64,000 nt of DNA from Marivirga arenosa (GTDB taxonomy: Bacteria > Bacteroidota > Bacteroidia > Cytophagales > Cyclobacteriaceae): the NCBI RefSeq assembly GCF_030503895.2, contig NZ_CP129970.2, positions 2,048,001-2,112,000 on the forward strand. Direction: 5' to 3'. Both the position numbers and the translations under genes were made by a program. The notes under the pieces are model-generated. The model worked only from the letters and a program-made list of their open reading frames with translations, was not told the origin of the DNA and did not search any database. Of the stretch, positions 9,043 to 19,146 are shown one piece after another (position 1 is the stretch's first letter; the number at the start of each line of letters is the position of its first letter).

Positions 9043-9078
9043 TTTAAAACATTTCTACGGATTTTTGATTTCCTGTTT

Positions 9079-9522
9079 ATGCATATAAAATTAAAAACGC
9101 AGGTAAGTCAGGGATATTTAAAAGTAAAGGAAGGATTTAATGAAAAGCTATTTTTGTCATTAAATCCTCCATTTCCTCCTGTAAAGTTGAAAGAATTTGG
9201 AGGCTCTGAAAAAGGAGATAAGGTACATCTTCAATTAAATTTTATTCTTTTCAAACAGGATTGGATTAGCAGAATCACTTTTGATAATACTGACGATTCA
9301 GTTTTTGAATTTATTGATGAAGGTGAGAAACTTCCTTTTTTTCTTAAGTATTGGAAACATCATCATATAGTTGAGAAATCTTCTGAGCAAACCTCAAATA
9401 TAATAGATGATATCACCTTCAAATCGCCCTTTATTTTATTCGATTTTATACTATATCCAGTTTTACTTCTTCAATTTGCTTACAGAAAACCTATTTATAG
9501 GAAATTATTTAAGGCTCATTAA
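9079..9522 (+). CDS. SRPBCC-fold (START/Bet v1-like) ligand-binding protein
   Basis: A 147-residue protein with the features of the SRPBCC cyclase/dehydrase-like group: an N-terminal strand ending in a helix with FNEKLFLSLNPPFPPVKL, a central W-I-S-R-I strand, FLKYWKHHHIVE, a strand-turn DDITFKSP, and a C-terminal amphipathic helix around LLLQFAYRKPIYRKLF. Members bind hydrophobic ligands. No catalytic residue can be named. It lies 36 bases after the SixA-like gene on the same strand. Assignment is by pattern recognition; no specific ligand is supported. Confidence 0.65.
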   Translation: MHIKLKTQVSQGYLKVKEGFNEKLFLSLNPPFPPVKLKEFGGSEKGDKVHLQLNFILFKQDWISRITFDNTDDSVFEFIDEGEKLPFFLKYWKHHHIVEKSSEQTSNIIDDITFKSPFILFDFILYPVLLLQFAYRKPIYRKLFKAH

Positions 9523-9597
9523 TATAATATAGTATTCAACACCTACTTATAGTTAAATATTTATATTTTTACTTTTAATTATATAAATAGTGGATAG

Positions 9598-10887
9598 GTG
9601 AAATCTATATTTATTCTTTTAACTTTTACTGTATACACACTTAGTATATCGGCTAATACCGTAAGCTTTTTGCATAAGTCATCTCATAAGGTTAAGCTTT
9701 CTGATGCTGCATATCCAACAGCTCTAATAATCAAAGCTCAATTTGAGTATCCTGAATCAACTGTTTTTAATATCAATGAGGATAAAATATATCATTTCTA
9801 TACTTTAAATTATAGGAATCAGGATTACTTTTTATGGATTGAGAATCTTAGTCATGATATAGAAATTGACTTAGAAAGAATAAGTAAGCAAAGTGGGTAT
9901 CTACTACTTCTAAAACAGGAATGGTATAAAAAAGATTTTAGTGATCAATCAACAGAATTGAACCGAATTCATACGTTAGATGTGTATTATAAATTTGCTG
10001 TGGATAGTTTATTAAAACTGGCAAATAATAATGATGACTATCGTACAGATAATTCTTATGGCACCATTGTTTGGGATAAAAATTCAGCAAAAAAACTATT
10101 CAATTATGCAATTGAGAATTTTGACTCAACTATAGAGGATGAATATATTCATTTTGTCCCTTCTTATATTGAATACTGGCATTTACTTTATAAGCTGTAT
10201 TATCAGTACTTTCATACAACTAGTTTCAAGGGCTTAGATAATCCTCGTGTTAAAGCCCAAATTGAAAAGGATTTCAGTTTGCCTGAATCCAAATTATTAA
10301 CTTTTCATCATTTTTTTAATTCTACCCTAACGGAAAGTGATTTAAAGGCCAATCTTAGATTATATGAAAGTAAATTAAGTCCAAGAGAGATAGAGATTGC
10401 AGAATCATTAATTCAAAAAAAGGCTATTCAGAATACCATTTTAAACTCTGAAATTGATTTTATTTTTGGATTGGATATAGATGATGCTTTAAAAGCATAT
10501 CTGTTAAGAGATGGAAATGAAAAGAAAAGTCTCCTGATTTTCTGGTCTACATGGGATAGAGGTATGAATTCTGAATTTAGTTTATTAAATGAAATTAAAG
10601 ATGAATTCGATCAAACATATAATTTCATTCATCTTTGTATAGATGCCTATGAACAACCAGAAAAAACAAAGTCCTTTGTCTATCAAAATAATATTTCAGG
10701 TCACCATTTATTTCCTCAAGAAGAAAAGGCTTTCAGAAATAGCATTTACCGAAAGTCATTAAAAATTAGAGAATTTCCTTTTTATAGTATTGTTGATCAA
10801 AATGGAGAGATATTAGAATCAGAGTCTATTCCGCTTTCTGTTAGTAATAGATTAGGAAATAAGCTTAAATATTACTCAAAAAAATAG
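9598..10887 (+). CDS. Secreted thioredoxin-fold (TlpA-like) protein lacking the CxxC
   Basis: A 429-residue protein starting at GTG 9598, where a signal peptide (ending SISAN) begins; no ATG precedes it. The first ~300 residues are a helical, Tyr-rich region as in Bacteroidetes TlpA/AhpC-type proteins. Around residues 305-400 a thioredoxin-like domain is recognisable: KSLLIFWSTWDRGMNSEFSL, then FIHLCIDAY, then REFPFYSIVDQNG with the cis-proline position. The active site is WDRGMN where WCGPC would be expected, so both redox cysteines are missing and the protein cannot act as a conventional disulfide reductase. Its stop lies inside the terminator stem of the convergent ftsH. Confidence 0.7.
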   Translation: MKSIFILLTFTVYTLSISANTVSFLHKSSHKVKLSDAAYPTALIIKAQFEYPESTVFNINEDKIYHFYTLNYRNQDYFLWIENLSHDIEIDLERISKQSGYLLLLKQEWYKKDFSDQSTELNRIHTLDVYYKFAVDSLLKLANNNDDYRTDNSYGTIVWDKNSAKKLFNYAIENFDSTIEDEYIHFVPSYIEYWHLLYKLYYQYFHTTSFKGLDNPRVKAQIEKDFSLPESKLLTFHHFFNSTLTESDLKANLRLYESKLSPREIEIAESLIQKKAIQNTILNSEIDFIFGLDIDDALKAYLLRDGNEKKSLLIFWSTWDRGMNSEFSLLNEIKDEFDQTYNFIHLCIDAYEQPEKTKSFVYQNNISGHHLFPQEEKAFRNSIYRKSLKIREFPFYSIVDQNGEILESESIPLSVSNRLGNKLKYYSKK

Positions 10888-10911
10888 CCTTACTATAAAA
10901 GCAAGGCTATT
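10876..10911 (-). terminator. Rho-independent terminator of ftsH
   Basis: A 9-bp perfect stem (10883-10891 with 10903-10911, AATAGCCTT/AAGGCTATT) and an 11-base loop. On the minus strand it is followed by a T-run (A-run at about 10878-10884 on the plus strand), placing the stop of transcription just past ftsH. It overlaps the stop codon of the convergent gene. Confidence 0.75.
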
Positions 10912-10931
10912 AAAATTAAGTGTTTATTTTT

Positions 10932-13019
10932 TTATTCTTCTGATTTATTTTCTGCGTTATCAGAAGACTCTTTCGAACTCGTTGTAGATTCCTCTACAAC
11001 TGATTCTTCTTTTTCAGCTTTTTCTTTCTTTTCCTTCTCTGCAGCTTCTGATTTCTTCCCATTAGTATATGCCTCATAAGTAGTTTGATGCTCAAATGGT
11101 CTTTTCCCAATTAATTTTTCTAAATCAGATTGGAATAAAATTTCTTTTTCAAGTAACTGCTGAGCTAAAATTTCTAACTCATTCCTTTTCTCAGTAAGTA
11201 ATTTTTTAGTTGCCTTATATGCCTCAGCAATTAATTTACCTACTTCTTCATCAATTACTCTGGCCGTCTCTTCAGAATAAGGTTTGGTGAATTTATAATC
11301 GCCACCATCTTTAGAATCATAAAAAGAAACATTACCAATTTTGCTATTCATACCATATACACTTACCATACTGTAAGCCATTTTAGTAATTCTTTCTAAA
11401 TCGCTAAGTGCACCAGTTGAGATCTTTCCGAAAACGATTTCTTCAGCAGCACGACCACCTAAAGCCATACACATTTCATCAAAAAGTTGCTCTGTTTGAT
11501 GCAAGAACTGTTCTTTTGGTAAATATTGAGCATAACCCAATGCAGCAATACCTCTTGGCACGATACTAACTTTTACCAATGGGTCTGCATGCTCCAAGAA
11601 CCAACCTGCAACTGCATGCCCTGCTTCGTGATAGGCAACAATTTTTTTCTCATCAGGAGAAATGATTTTGTTTTTCTTCTCAAGACCACCAATCACTCTA
11701 TCGATTGCGTCTTGGAAGTCATTCATATCCACTGCTTTTTTGTTTCTACGAGCAGCTATTAAGGCAGCTTCATTACAAACATTCGCAATTTCGGCTCCAG
11801 CAAATCCTGGTGTTTGAGCAGCTAACTTCTTAGCGTCTATATCTTTAGAAACTTTCAATGGACCTAAGTGAACTTTGAAAATAGCTTCTCTACCAATGAT
11901 ATCAGGTTTATCAATACTGATTTGTCTATCAAATCTACCTGGTCTCATCAAAGCGGAATCTAACACATCAGGTCTGTTGGTAGCGGCAAGAATAATGACC
12001 CCAGAATCAGTTGAGAAACCATCCATTTCCACTAAAAGTGAGTTTAATGTATTTTCTCTTTCATCATTAGATCCTGGCATTCTCCCACCTCCCCTTGATC
12101 TACCGATTGCATCGATCTCATCAATAAATACAATACAAGGCGCTTTTTCTTTAGCCTGCTTAAATAAATCTCTTACTCTAGCAGCACCAACACCAACGAA
12201 CATTTCAACGAAATCGGAACCGGATAGCGAGAAGAATGGAACTTCTGCTTCACCAGCAACCGCTTTAGCTAATAATGTTTTACCAGTACCAGGAGGGCCT
12301 ACTAATAAGGCACCTTTAGGTATTTTACCACCTAATGTTGTGAATTTGGAAGGGTTTTTAAGGAATTCTACTATCTCAGCAACTTCCTCTTTTGCTTCAT
12401 CTAAACCTGCAACATCTTTAAATGTGATTTTAACCTTATTCTCTGCATCAAATAATGCGGCTTTAGATTTTCCGATGTTAAAGATTTGTCCACCAGGGCC
12501 GGCTTGTCCTGACATTCTTCTCATCAAGAACCAAACCCCAAAAAGTAGGAATATTAAGAAGCCATAGCTCCAAAACATTTCAGACCACTGAGTTCGCTCT
12601 TCAACCTCATATCCAATTCTATCTTCTTCAGGAACTTGGCTTTCCAATTCTGAGAAGTTTTTATCAAAAATATCTAAGCTAGGAATTTCGAAAGAATAAT
12701 GTGGCCCTTGTTGATAATTCCAAGGATTTTGATTTTCTAATTCTTGAATATACTTAGAGTTTTGAAGTGCATCTTCTTTTAGATACACTTCCACTATACC
12801 TTGATTTTTAAGCAACAACACTTTTTTAATGTCATTACTTAAATACATTCTTTCAAATCTCTTTTCAGATATCTTTATTGCATTACTGCTACCGCTAAAC
12901 AAAGAAATACCAAACACAACTGAGATCAATATTATGATCACCCATATTTGATAATTTGGCTTTTGTGGCGGCTTAGGTATGATTTTTTTTCTTTTGCTAT
13001 CTTTTGGTTTTTCTGCCAT
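10932..13019 (-). CDS. ftsH: ATP-dependent zinc metalloprotease FtsH
   Basis: A 695-residue membrane AAA+ protease that degrades misfolded membrane proteins and regulatory substrates. Two transmembrane helices flank the extracytoplasmic domain (about 26-45 and 146-167). Walker A GPPGTGKT lies at about 240-247, Walker [13 protein letters not shown] follows, the second region of homology ATNRPDVLD is present, and the zinc site HEAGH is at about 464-468. The C-terminal ~45 residues are a Lys/Glu/Ser-rich tail typical of Bacteroidetes FtsH. It lies 67 bases downstream of rsfS on the same strand, and the pair is divergent from birA. A strong terminator follows. Confidence 0.97.
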   Translation of the reverse strand: MAEKPKDSKRKKIIPKPPQKPNYQIWVIIILISVVFGISLFSGSSNAIKISEKRFERMYLSNDIKKVLLLKNQGIVEVYLKEDALQNSKYIQELENQNPWNYQQGPHYSFEIPSLDIFDKNFSELESQVPEEDRIGYEVEERTQWSEMFWSYGFLIFLLFGVWFLMRRMSGQAGPGGQIFNIGKSKAALFDAENKVKITFKDVAGLDEAKEEVAEIVEFLKNPSKFTTLGGKIPKGALLVGPPGTGKTLLAKAVAGEAEVPFFSLSGSDFVEMFVGVGAARVRDLFKQAKEKAPCIVFIDEIDAIGRSRGGGRMPGSNDERENTLNSLLVEMDGFSTDSGVIILAATNRPDVLDSALMRPGRFDRQISIDKPDIIGREAIFKVHLGPLKVSKDIDAKKLAAQTPGFAGAEIANVCNEAALIAARRNKKAVDMNDFQDAIDRVIGGLEKKNKIISPDEKKIVAYHEAGHAVAGWFLEHADPLVKVSIVPRGIAALGYAQYLPKEQFLHQTEQLFDEMCMALGGRAAEEIVFGKISTGALSDLERITKMAYSMVSVYGMNSKIGNVSFYDSKDGGDYKFTKPYSEETARVIDEEVGKLIAEAYKATKKLLTEKRNELEILAQQLLEKEILFQSDLEKLIGKRPFEHQTTYEAYTNGKKSEAAEKEKKEKAEKEESVVEESTTSSKESSDNAENKSEE

Positions 13020-13086
13020 TACTATTTAACTATTACAATGCTGAATGGATAACGTAACCATTTAGCATTATGTTTATTATAAATTT

Positions 13087-13440
13087 TTATACCGTTTCTA
13101 TTTCTGTGACTTTAGCATCACCCCACAAGTTTTCAAGATTATAACGAGTTCTAACCTCACTTTTGAAAATGTGGGCAATAACATTTACGAAATCCATTAA
13201 TATCCATTCCTTATTGTTGTTTCCTTCTTTCATCCATACGTCTTCCTCAGCTTGTTTGTAAACGAATTTTTCAACTGATTCAGAAATGGAGTCAACTTGT
13301 GTGTCAGATGTAGCGGAACAAATCACAAAGTAATCTGCTACTGCATTTTTAACATCTGTTAAATCTAAAATGGTGATGTCTTGAGCTTTCTTCTCCTGCA
13401 TTCCCTGCACAACTATTTTGCTTAAAGCTTCTGAATTCAT
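13087..13440 (-). CDS. rsfS: Ribosomal silencing factor RsfS
   Basis: A 117-residue protein of the RsfS/Iojap family, which binds ribosomal protein L14 (uL14) and blocks joining of ribosomal subunits under nutrient limitation. The family core is visible: KAQDITILDLTDVKNAVADYFVICSA, then WMKEGNNNKEWILMDFVNVIAHIF, and the terminal RTRYNLENLWGDA. The length is normal. It is read before ftsH (67-base gap). The start is divergent from birA with a 59-base gap, in which TAGATTTA on the minus strand is a near match to a -7 box. Confidence 0.95.
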   Translation of the reverse strand: MNSEALSKIVVQGMQEKKAQDITILDLTDVKNAVADYFVICSATSDTQVDSISESVEKFVYKQAEEDVWMKEGNNNKEWILMDFVNVIAHIFKSEVRTRYNLENLWGDAKVTEIETV

Positions 13441-13499
13441 TAAATATTTTTTGGTTTCAACTCTATGATGTTTCTTTGTTGTAAATCTACGAAATAATA

Positions 13500-14264
13500 T
13501 TGCATAAAATCTTTGCCAATACCTTATTTATAGGGAAACAAGTAATTTCTCTGCCAAGCTGTCATTCAACCAACGATCTGATGGCACAACTCTCTGCCAA
13601 AAAACAGCTTCACGAAGGTGCAATTATCATTACAGAACACCAAACAAAAGGCAAGGGTCAAAGAGGAAATCAATGGAATTCACCACCTGGGGAGAATTTA
13701 ACATTTTCAGTTTTTTTAAAACCAAATTTTCTTTTAGCTAGTCAACAATTTGAACTGAATAGAATAGTTTCACTATCCGTTTTGGATGTAATTAAAGAAT
13801 TTGAGTCTTCCGTAAAAGCTTATGTAAAATGGCCAAATGATCTTATTGTAAACAAAAAGAAGATTGGAGGCATTTTAATAGAGAATTCAATACATAAAGG
13901 AAACATAGCAGAAAGCATTATTGGGATAGGGTTTAATGTAAATCAAGATTCTGACTTGCTAGTAACTGCAACATCATTAAAGAATGTTTTTGATAAGAAA
14001 TTTGAATTGGAAAAGGTTTTATTAAGCGTTGTAGAGAAAATTGAACATTATTATTTAATAGCGAGAAGCAGAGATTTTAAGCTCTTACATCAACTATATG
14101 AAGAGAAACTTTATTTGAAAGATAAAGTAGCTTTCTATGAAGATTCTACTGGAAAGTTTAACGGAATCATTCGAAAAGTAAGTCCAGAGGGAGTGATTGA
14201 AATTGAGGATGAAGCCGAAAATTTCAGGAAATACCAATTTAAAGAAGTGAAGCTTTTGTCTTAA
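13500..14264 (+). CDS. birA: Biotin--[acetyl-CoA-carboxylase] ligase
   Basis: A 254-residue biotin protein ligase that activates biotin to biotinyl-AMP and attaches it to biotin carboxyl carrier proteins. Motifs present are STNDLM, the biotin/ATP loop KGKGQRGNQWNSPPGENL, the KWPNDLIV metal/ATP segment with KIGGILIEN, and IGIGFNVNQ. The N-terminal helix-turn-helix of bifunctional BirA repressors is absent, so this is a monofunctional class I enzyme. The start is TTG at 13500; no in-frame ATG precedes the STND motif. It is divergent from rsfS-ftsH, an arrangement common in Bacteroidetes. Confidence 0.93.
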   Translation: MHKIFANTLFIGKQVISLPSCHSTNDLMAQLSAKKQLHEGAIIITEHQTKGKGQRGNQWNSPPGENLTFSVFLKPNFLLASQQFELNRIVSLSVLDVIKEFESSVKAYVKWPNDLIVNKKKIGGILIENSIHKGNIAESIIGIGFNVNQDSDLLVTATSLKNVFDKKFELEKVLLSVVEKIEHYYLIARSRDFKLLHQLYEEKLYLKDKVAFYEDSTGKFNGIIRKVSPEGVIEIEDEAENFRKYQFKEVKLLS

Positions 14265-14298
14265 CGAAAACCTTTTCGATCAATAAACACTTACAACC

Positions 14299-14329
14299 TT
14301 TAATAATTAAAACTTATATGGTAATTTTG
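14299..14329 (+). promoter_or_regulatory. Candidate promoter of ahcY
   Basis: The -7 box TAATTTTG (14322-14329) matches TAnnTTTG exactly. A weak -33 TTTA lies 19 bases upstream. Transcription would start near 14335, giving a leader of about 35 bases before the ATG at 14369. Confidence 0.5.
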
Positions 14330-14368
14330 CAATGCTTAAAGCATTCTTAGAGAAGAAAATACAATACA

Positions 14369-15670
14369 ATGATAGAGACACAAGATTACAAAGTAAAAGA
14401 CATTTCCCTAGCAGCTTGGGGTAGAAAAGAAATTACATTAGCGGAAGCTGAAATGCCAGGTTTAATGGCCTTAAGAGAGGAATATGGAAAAGAGCAACCT
14501 TTAAAAGGTGCAAGAATCGCGGGGTGTTTACATATGACTATTCAAACAGCAGTATTGATAGAAACTTTAACGGCTTTAGGTGCTGAAGTAAGATGGAGTT
14601 CTTGTAATATATTCTCAACACAAGATCAAGCTGCAGCTGCTGTTGCTGAAGCAGGAGTTCCTGTGTTTGCATGGAAAGGTATGACTGCTGAAGAATTTGA
14701 TTGGTGCATTGAGCAAACTTTATTCTTCGGTGAAGATAAAAAACCATTGAACATGATTTTAGATGATGGTGGTGATTTAACCAATATGGTATTAGATCAG
14801 TATCCTGAATTAGCAGAAGGTATCAATGGTCTTTCAGAAGAAACTACAACAGGTGTTCACAGGCTTTATGAAAGAATGAAAAAGGGGACACTTCCAATGC
14901 CAGCAATTAACGTTAATGATTCAGTTACTAAATCTAAATTTGATAATAAATATGGATGTAAAGAATCATTGGTAGATGCTATAAGAAGAGCTACGGATGT
15001 TATGATGGCTGGTAAAGTTGCGGTTGTAGGTGGATATGGTGATGTTGGAAAAGGATCAGCTGCTTCTTTAAGAGGTGCTGGCGTTAGAGTAATTGTTACT
15101 GAAATTGATCCTATTTGTGCATTACAAGCTGCAATGGATGGTTTTGAAGTAAAGAAAATGGTTAATGCTCTTCCAGAAGCAGATATCATTGTTACAGCTA
15201 CCGGAAATAAAGATATCATCAAAGGTGATATGTTTGATTTAATGAAAGATAAGGCTATCCTTTGTAATATCGGTCATTTCGATAATGAGATTGACGTTGC
15301 ATGGTTGCATGATAATGCTGAGTGGGATAACATTAAGCCTCAAGTAGATTTAATTACAATGAAATCTGGAAAGCAGATTGTGTTATTAGCTGAAGGTAGA
15401 TTAGTGAATTTAGGATGTGCAACTGGTCATCCATCATTTGTAATGTCTAATTCATTTACGAATCAAACTTTAGCTCAAATTGAGCTTTGGAAACACAAGG
15501 ATAAATATGAAAATGCTGTTTATACTTTACCTAAACATTTAGATGAAAAAGTTGCGGCTTTACACTTATTGAAGATTGGAGTTGAATTGGATACTCTTTC
15601 TGAAGATCAAGCGGAATATATCGGTGTTACGGTTGAAGGCCCATATAAGCCAGAATATTACAGATATTAA
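14369..15670 (+). CDS. ahcY: Adenosylhomocysteinase (S-adenosylhomocysteine hydrolase)
   Basis: A 433-residue cytoplasmic enzyme that splits S-adenosylhomocysteine into adenosine and homocysteine, relieving product inhibition of methyltransferases. Visible signatures are [15 protein letters not shown], the NAD-binding [39 protein letters not shown] and the conserved end YKPEYYRY. It is full length for the bacterial form without the ~40-residue insertion. It stands alone: its own -7 box precedes it and a strong terminator follows, only seven bases before the next start codon. Confidence 0.97.
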   Translation: MIETQDYKVKDISLAAWGRKEITLAEAEMPGLMALREEYGKEQPLKGARIAGCLHMTIQTAVLIETLTALGAEVRWSSCNIFSTQDQAAAAVAEAGVPVFAWKGMTAEEFDWCIEQTLFFGEDKKPLNMILDDGGDLTNMVLDQYPELAEGINGLSEETTTGVHRLYERMKKGTLPMPAINVNDSVTKSKFDNKYGCKESLVDAIRRATDVMMAGKVAVVGGYGDVGKGSAASLRGAGVRVIVTEIDPICALQAAMDGFEVKKMVNALPEADIIVTATGNKDIIKGDMFDLMKDKAILCNIGHFDNEIDVAWLHDNAEWDNIKPQVDLITMKSGKQIVLLAEGRLVNLGCATGHPSFVMSNSFTNQTLAQIELWKHKDKYENAVYTLPKHLDEKVAALHLLKIGVELDTLSEDQAEYIGVTVEGPYKPEYYRY

Positions 15671-15686
15671 TTTCCATTATATTATG

Positions 15687-15723
15687 AAATGAAGCTTTAG
15701 TTTTATCTAAAGCTTCATTTTTT
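15687..15723 (+). terminator. Rho-independent terminator of ahcY
   Basis: A 10-bp GC-containing stem GAAGCTTTAG / CTAAAGCTTC (15691-15700 with 15707-15716), extended by four A-T pairs, with a 6-base loop, then a T-run to 15723. The next gene starts at 15727, so its promoter must lie within or upstream of this hairpin, or readthrough serves it. Confidence 0.85.
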
Positions 15724-15726
15724 GTT

Positions 15727-16467
15727 ATGAGCAATAAAATAGTAATATATACAGCCATTTTTGGTCCTTATAACGATCTCATCCCACAAAGAAAGATTCA
15801 CGGTATAGACTACATCTGTTTTACGGATCAGCCATTCAAGTCCAAAACTTGGAAAGTTATACAAGTAGAAACTGAATTTGATGACAATACAAAAAATAAT
15901 AGGAAATTTAAATTATTGCCACATAAGTATCTGAGTGATTACGATTATTCAATTTATATGGACGGAAATTTTCTTGTTAGGAGAAATGTCACTGATTTTA
16001 TAAACCATCATTTGAGTCAGAAGAAAATGGTGATTTTTGATCATGCTCAAAGTAGCGATTCAAGAAATTGTGTTTATGATGAATACGAAGCTATAATTGC
16101 ATTGGGCAAAGAGAACGGATTTTTCAAGGACGATCCGGAAGTGATGAGAAGGCAGGTTGAACAGTATAGAGCGGAAGGCTACCCGGTAAATAATGGCCTT
16201 ATTGCTGCTGGAGTTTTAATTCGAAAGCACAATGATCCTGAAGTCATTAAATTGATGGAAGCATGGTGGGGCGAGTTGATAAAAGGGAGTAAAAGAGATC
16301 AGTTAAGCTTTAACTATGCTGCATGGAAAAATGACTTTCCTTTACATTATATTGATGGGAATATTCGTAATAATGAAAACTTCTTATTTCTGGGCAAGCA
16401 TAGAAAAAGCTATAAATGGAAATATTTCAGGTATCGTTTGAAGAAATTTTTTGGCTTAAAAAAGTGA
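15727..16467 (+). CDS. DUF616 / TOD1-type glycosyltransferase-like protein
   Basis: A 246-residue protein of the DUF616 (TOD1/MUCI70-like) group, related to GT-A glycosyltransferases. It opens KIVIYTAIFGPYNDL and carries FTDQPFKSKTWKV, NNRKFKLLPHKYLSDYDYSI and YMDGNF, the likely nucleotide-sugar metal motif; DQLSFNYAAWKN follows near the C terminus. It has no membrane segment, so it acts in the cytoplasm. It starts the glycan island and is convergent with its neighbour, with one base between their stop codons. Acceptor and donor are unknown. Confidence 0.8.
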   Translation: MSNKIVIYTAIFGPYNDLIPQRKIHGIDYICFTDQPFKSKTWKVIQVETEFDDNTKNNRKFKLLPHKYLSDYDYSIYMDGNFLVRRNVTDFINHHLSQKKMVIFDHAQSSDSRNCVYDEYEAIIALGKENGFFKDDPEVMRRQVEQYRAEGYPVNNGLIAAGVLIRKHNDPEVIKLMEAWWGELIKGSKRDQLSFNYAAWKNDFPLHYIDGNIRNNENFLFLGKHRKSYKWKYFRYRLKKFFGLKK

Positions 16468-16468
16468 G

Positions 16469-17287
16469 CTATTCTTTATTGATTCCGTATGGTGTTTTAA
16501 TATACTTGTTTTCCATAGTTTCTTTAAGCAATTTCATGTTTTCAGCTTGACCTGATCGGCTTTGTTTTTTATGCCATAAATGGTATTGAACTAACGCGAA
16601 TTTAGGTTTAAAAATCTCAAGACCCGCATGACGTACGCGTTCTCTAAGCTCTGTGTCTTCACCTACCCCAGGATAAATATATCGCTCATCGAATCCATTT
16701 AGTTCAAGTAATAGAGATTTATGAACAGAGAAGTTGCAACCTAATATTCCTTTATTATATGACCCTAATTTTTCATTTATCCACTTGCTGCTCATTCTTA
16801 TACCAGCCTCCGCTTTACGGGTATCACTCTTAAAACTATCCAAAAGAGCAATACTAGATAACCATTTAAACTTCCTTGATTGTATATATTCTGAGGTAAT
16901 TTTTTCGGACAATTTGAGAGATAGCTCGACTCTTCGCCCTATTAATACTCTTTTGTCTTGGCTGTATTTCAGATGGTCATCTATAAAAGTGTTGGCAGGG
17001 ATACAGTCTCCGTCAATAAATATTAAATAATCTGCTTTACTAGATATAATTGATTTATTGAGGATTTTGGTTTTATTAAATCCATTATCGGGATGCCAAA
17101 CATGAGTAATGTCAAATGAATATTGATTTATTATATTTTGAATTTCATCCACCACTTCTTTATTGGAGCCATCATCAGAAATAATTACTTCAAAATCAGA
17201 GAAAGTTTGCTGATTCAATGCGGTTAAGATCAATTTTAGCTGATCTATCCTGTTATAGAAAGATATTATCACACTGGCTTTACTCAT
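16469..17287 (-). CDS. Family 2 glycosyltransferase with galactosyltransferase-like C terminus
   Basis: A 272-residue GT-A fold enzyme. The N-terminal SVIISFYNRIDQL, the nucleotide site DFEVIISDDGSNKEV, and the metal-binding FIDGDCIP are visible, followed by NGFDERYIYPGVGEDTEL, the C-terminal pattern shared with galactosyltransferase domains. It is the last gene of a four-gene minus-strand operon, overlapping the upstream GT4 gene by four bases. It should transfer one sugar during assembly of a surface glycan; the sugar is not predictable from the sequence. Confidence 0.88.
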   Translation of the reverse strand: MSKASVIISFYNRIDQLKLILTALNQQTFSDFEVIISDDGSNKEVVDEIQNIINQYSFDITHVWHPDNGFNKTKILNKSIISSKADYLIFIDGDCIPANTFIDDHLKYSQDKRVLIGRRVELSLKLSEKITSEYIQSRKFKWLSSIALLDSFKSDTRKAEAGIRMSSKWINEKLGSYNKGILGCNFSVHKSLLLELNGFDERYIYPGVGEDTELRERVRHAGLEIFKPKFALVQYHLWHKKQSRSGQAENMKLLKETMENKYIKTPYGINKE

Positions 17288-18372
17288 GAATTCAGTATCT
17301 TTTTGTATAGATTAAAATGTCTTTTGGCCATTTCCTCTATTGAGAAATCTTTCACAAATTTTTTGGCCGATTCTCCTAATTTTATCCTTTTCTCAGGATT
17401 TTGTGCCAACTCGATTATAAATTGTGCTAGTTGCTCGGTATTACCTGGTTCCGTAATAAGCCCTGTTTTATTGTGAATAACAATTTCAGGCACACCACCC
17501 GTTCTTGTGGCTACAACTGGTAATTTACTGGCAAAGGCATCTAAAAAACTAGTTCCTAATCCCTCTGATTGCGAACAGAGCATGAAAATATCTAATTGTG
17601 AAAGTAATGAGGGAATATTATCTAAAAAACCAGTGAGTATTATCTTTTGATTCAACCCTAATTGGTTGATTTTCTCTTTCAATTTGTCTTTTTCAGGTCC
17701 ATCGCCAACAATTAAAAAAGACAAATTAGGAACCTTTTTTAGAGCTATAGAAGCGGTATTTATGAAAGTATTAAAATCTTTTTCAATGCTTAAAGCTCCT
17801 ACACCTCCAATAATTATTTGTTCGGAGTCGATTTGAAATCTATCTCTGAAATCAATTTCTTTTATAGGATTATTGAATTTATCAAGGTTGATTCCACTGT
17901 AAATAACCTCAGTCTTTGAAATACCGGTAATGTTTTGGACACGAGTTTGAATTTCTTTTGAAATACAAATGATTCTTTTTAAAGAATTAGCGTTGTATTT
18001 TATATTATTGATAAAACCTGCAGAGATAGGGAATGAAACTCTTCTGTGTAAAACAAACTTTTGTTTAGGCACGAAGAGGTTAGCTAATAAAGACAGTGTA
18101 TGAGCCTTTGAGCTATGTAGATGAACAATGTCAGCTTTTACTTCTTTAAAAATTTTGACAAAGGAATTAATTGCTAAAAGGTCAATTGAATTCTTAATCC
18201 TTACAGCTCTATAATTTAGTTTGTTTATTTTAGCATAGTGATGCATTTTGCTGTTTTTATTGCAGATGAGTACATTTTCTACGCCTAGTAGTTGTAAAGA
18301 TTCTATCAGATAAGCGATTTGTTGCTCACCACCTCTCCAAACTTTTTCTGTGCTTACATGCAATACTTTCAT
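17284..18372 (-). CDS. Family 4 glycosyltransferase
   Basis: A 362-residue GT-B retaining glycosyltransferase. The N-terminal domain opens VLHVSTEKVWRGGEQQIAY with the GGEQ donor-proximal loop and has IVHLHSSKAH. The C-terminal domain holds IIGGVGALSIEKDFNTF, LIVGDGPEKDKL, FMLCSQSEGLGTSFLDAFA (the E-x7-E motif) and PVVATRTGGVPEIV. This is the WaaG/PimA-like architecture used for lipopolysaccharide core or capsule sugars. It overlaps both neighbours by four bases, so the operon is translationally coupled. Confidence 0.92.
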   Translation of the reverse strand: MKVLHVSTEKVWRGGEQQIAYLIESLQLLGVENVLICNKNSKMHHYAKINKLNYRAVRIKNSIDLLAINSFVKIFKEVKADIVHLHSSKAHTLSLLANLFVPKQKFVLHRRVSFPISAGFINNIKYNANSLKRIICISKEIQTRVQNITGISKTEVIYSGINLDKFNNPIKEIDFRDRFQIDSEQIIIGGVGALSIEKDFNTFINTASIALKKVPNLSFLIVGDGPEKDKLKEKINQLGLNQKIILTGFLDNIPSLLSQLDIFMLCSQSEGLGTSFLDAFASKLPVVATRTGGVPEIVIHNKTGLITEPGNTEQLAQFIIELAQNPEKRIKLGESAKKFVKDFSIEEMAKRHFNLYKKILNS

Positions 18373-19136
18373 TGCTTGAATTTACTTTTTTGGTAATACT
18401 TAGCGTATTTTAAGAATTTTGCATGTGCAGAAATAATGGCAATAGCAAAGCCATAAAAACCATCTAAAAACCCTAATTGAAAGAAATATTTCTTGATAAA
18501 CATAAAAGGTGGATCGAAAAGCATTTTAAAAATAGCGTTCTGCTTTTTCTTACTTTTCAATAATTGAACAGCTGCTATTTCTGAAAACTTGTTTACTTGA
18601 TCTATATGTGTACTGATTGAGTCAGTAGTATAATGTAACAAATTAGCCTTAAGGTTTCCAGATGGGGTATTACGATTTAAAATAACTTTATCATGTGGGT
18701 TATTGCCACCCCATTTCCCTACTTTTCTGTGCCATAATCTCACTTTTCGGTCAGGGTACCAACCGCTGTGTCTAATCCACTGACCACAGTAGTTATTTAA
18801 TCGAGGCATAGAGTAGGCTTGAAAACTATTTTGATCGGCCGATTTTATAGACTCTATTTCAGTTTTCAATTTTTCACTTAAGCATTCATCTGCATCTAAA
18901 GATAAAATCCAGTCATGCTCCGCTTGCTGAATGGCGAAGTTTTTCTGTTCAATATGCCCTTTGAATTCATTCTTGATAAATTTGACTTGCTTGTAAACCT
19001 TGCATACAGATTCTGTTTGATCAGTGGAAAAACTATCCACTACCACAATTTCCTCTGCAATTTCAATCAGAGAATCTAAGCATCTTTTAATATTTTGCTC
19101 CTCATTAAATGTAATTATCGTTGCACTGATTTTCAT
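18369..19136 (-). CDS. WaaE-like family 2 glycosyltransferase (LPS core type)
   Basis: A 255-residue GT2 enzyme closely patterned on WaaE/KdtX-type beta-glucosyltransferases: IITFNEEQNIKRCLDSL, VVDSFSTDQTE, HDWILSLDADECLS, and the C-terminal GQWIRHSGWYPDRKVRLW with NNPHDKV. Those enzymes add glucose to the inner core of lipopolysaccharide. A C-terminal hydrophobic/aromatic stretch (FIKKYFFQLGFLDGFYGFAIAI) suggests peripheral membrane contact. It overlaps the following GT4 gene by four bases and starts 10 bases after the sulfotransferase gene. A lipid A-core role is the best guess. Confidence 0.87.
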   Translation of the reverse strand: MKISATIITFNEEQNIKRCLDSLIEIAEEIVVVDSFSTDQTESVCKVYKQVKFIKNEFKGHIEQKNFAIQQAEHDWILSLDADECLSEKLKTEIESIKSADQNSFQAYSMPRLNNYCGQWIRHSGWYPDRKVRLWHRKVGKWGGNNPHDKVILNRNTPSGNLKANLLHYTTDSISTHIDQVNKFSEIAAVQLLKSKKKQNAIFKMLFDPPFMFIKKYFFQLGFLDGFYGFAIAIISAHAKFLKYAKYYQKSKFKQ

Positions 19137-19146
19137 TTAATTAATT

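Noticed and set aside
11875-12567. 230-codon plus-strand frame inside ftsH
   Set aside because: It is the antisense shadow of the conserved AAA+ domain; long antisense frames are expected there and its translation has no domain pattern.
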